Shown one piece after another: positions 62,934 to 64,000 of a stretch of DNA of 64,000 nucleotides (the first letter of the stretch is position 1; every line of letters begins with the position of its first letter). Under the pieces are notes generated by a model, which saw only the letters and a list, made by a program, of their open reading frames with translations, had not been told where the DNA came from and searched no databases. Made by a program: the position numbers and the translations under genes. The stretch covers positions 1 to 64,000 of the forward strand of contig CAVSVP010000022.1 of the NCBI GenBank assembly GCA_963731125.1, read 5' to 3'. Origin of the DNA: CAVSVP01 sp963731125. GTDB lineage: Bacteria > Pseudomonadota > Gammaproteobacteria > Competibacterales > Competibacteraceae.

Positions 62934-64000
62934 ATGAGACAGTCCCCACAGATACAACTGCGTTTGGGTCAGCAACTGACCATAACGCCACAATTGCAAC
63001 AGGCCATACGCCTGCTGCAACTTTCCAGCTTGGATTTGCAAACAGAAATCCAGAGTGTCCTTGAGTCGAATCTCATGCTGGAGCGAGTGGATGAGTCGCA
63101 AGAACTCCCTTCGCAAAGTGACACTTTAGGCAAGGCGGATGCGTCAACTGAGACGACTAATACGCCCAGTAACGATGAGGGCGAACTTAACACTGCAAGC
63201 GATACGTTGCCAGAAGATCTGCCGGTAGACAGTGCCTGGGAGGATATGTACGACACTTACGATGGCGCAACCAGCTATTCGCGCAACGATAACGAACAGC
63301 GGGACTTTTATGAACAACAAGCGAGTAGCAGTGAATCCCTTCATGATTACCTGCTCTGGCAAATGCGCCTAACCCCCTTTAGTGAAAGGGATTTGGCGAT
63401 TGCCACGGCGATTATTGATGCCATCGATGAAACAGGCTATCTTTCCTCGCCGCTGGAGGAGATTTATCAAGGATGCAAGGATGAATTGGATATAGAGCTT
63501 GATGAGGTAGAGGCTGTGCTACACCGCATCCAGCATTTTGATCCTCCCGGCGTGGCCGCTCGCAGCCCAGCAGAATGTTTACTGTTGCAACTCAATCAAC
63601 TGCCTTCGGATACCTCTTGGCTGCTCCAAGCTCGCGACTTAGTGCGACATCACTTAGATTTACTCGCTGACCATGATTTTAACACGCTCATGCGCCGACT
63701 TAAGGTGTCGCGTGAGATATTGCAAAAAATCGTCGCATTGATTCAATCATTAAATCCTCATCCTGGTACCCAGATTTCCAGCGCTGAAACTCAGTACGTT
63801 ATTCCTGACGTTTTCGTATACCGCCAAAAAGATAACTGGCGCGTCGAGCTGAATCCGGACAACGCACCGCGGTTGCGCATCAACAGCCAATACGCCCAGT
63901 TGGTACGCCGCGCCGACAATAGCACAGACAACACTTATCTAAAGCATCATTTGCAAGAAGCACGCTGGTTTCTAAAAAGTCTTAAGAATCGTAATGAAAC
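62934..64000 (+). CDS. rpoN: RNA polymerase sigma-54 factor, N-terminal part (runs off the window)
   Basis: From ATG 62934 the frame is open to the window end (355 codons). Region I is Gln/Leu-rich (LRLGQQLTITPQLQQAIRLL, QLSSLDLQTEIQSVLESNLM). The acidic region II follows, and the core-binding domain begins at LHDYLLWQMRLTPFSERDLA, with AIIDAIDETGYLSSPLEEI and HFDPPGVAARSPAECLLLQL. The DNA-binding part with the RpoN box lies beyond position 64000. It stands directly after lptB, the common gammaproteobacterial arrangement. Confidence 0.95.
   Translation, partial: MRQSPQIQLRLGQQLTITPQLQQAIRLLQLSSLDLQTEIQSVLESNLMLERVDESQELPSQSDTLGKADASTETTNTPSNDEGELNTASDTLPEDLPVDSAWEDMYDTYDGATSYSRNDNEQRDFYEQQASSSESLHDYLLWQMRLTPFSERDLAIATAIIDAIDETGYLSSPLEEIYQGCKDELDIELDEVEAVLHRIQHFDPPGVAARSPAECLLLQLNQLPSDTSWLLQARDLVRHHLDLLADHDFNTLMRRLKVSREILQKIVALIQSLNPHPGTQISSAETQYVIPDVFVYRQKDNWRVELNPDNAPRLRINSQYAQLVRRADNSTDNTYLKHHLQEARWFLKSLKNRNE

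Overview
The window looks like chromosome of a Gammaproteobacterium. The support is the LPS-export/sigma-54 block kdsD-lptA-lptB-rpoN, together with rlmD, cysM, a YdbL/YdbH-type envelope pair, acnA, prpD-prpB and a PHA phasin. Remnants of a [NiFe]-hydrogenase maturation set (hoxX, a HupD-type protease, a broken hupH) and a periplasmic alpha carbonic anhydrase fit a sulfur- or ammonia-oxidising or otherwise facultatively autotrophic lineage. The species cannot be fixed from sequence alone.

The window has two halves. Positions 1-30,700 are an insertion-sequence graveyard. It holds an IS701-type element, an IS110 element, an IS1634-type element broken by a 90-bp MITE, an IS66-type element carrying a DUF4338 (DruA-family) gene and itself split by an ISAs1 element, an ISKra4 deletion derivative, an IS4 element, an IS1-like element split by another DDE element, IS630 and IS5 fragments, and an apparently ORF-less group II intron. 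Several have clean target duplications, so the nesting order can be read. Host genes between them are often broken: a TIR-NTPase gene followed by a WD40 gene, hupH, a HicB-like antitoxin and Ig-like domain fragments. Intact islands are the carbonic anhydrase, an FKBP-like protein, a Gly/Cys-rich protein plus methyltransferase, a NarX/NarL-like two-component pair, hoxX, a receiver-only regulator and the hydrogenase protease.

Positions 30,700-64,000 are dense, ordinary chromosome: a CDF metal exporter, a sodium:solute symporter, an MscS-type channel, bacterioferritin, a 2-methylcitrate module (prpD-prpB) divergent from a TAXI binding protein and followed by acnA, an MGS-amidohydrolase fusion, a phasin, a topoisomerase III-RecQ fusion, two ABC1-family kinases, a PP2C phosphatase, a PilZ protein, rlmD, ydbL/ydbH-like genes, cysM, and kdsD-lptA-lptB-rpoN, from which kdsC and lptC are missing.

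The least explained signal is a family of four ~95-103 nt palindromic elements (23245-23337, 29510-29602, 57586-57682, 57769-57871). They share a conserved core but have different, base-paired outer arms, as expected of a structured RNA or a structure-dependent mobile repeat. Other items worth a second look are the group II intron, the decayed TIR-NTPase/WD40 locus, the MGS-amidohydrolase fusion and the IS66-DUF4338 element.
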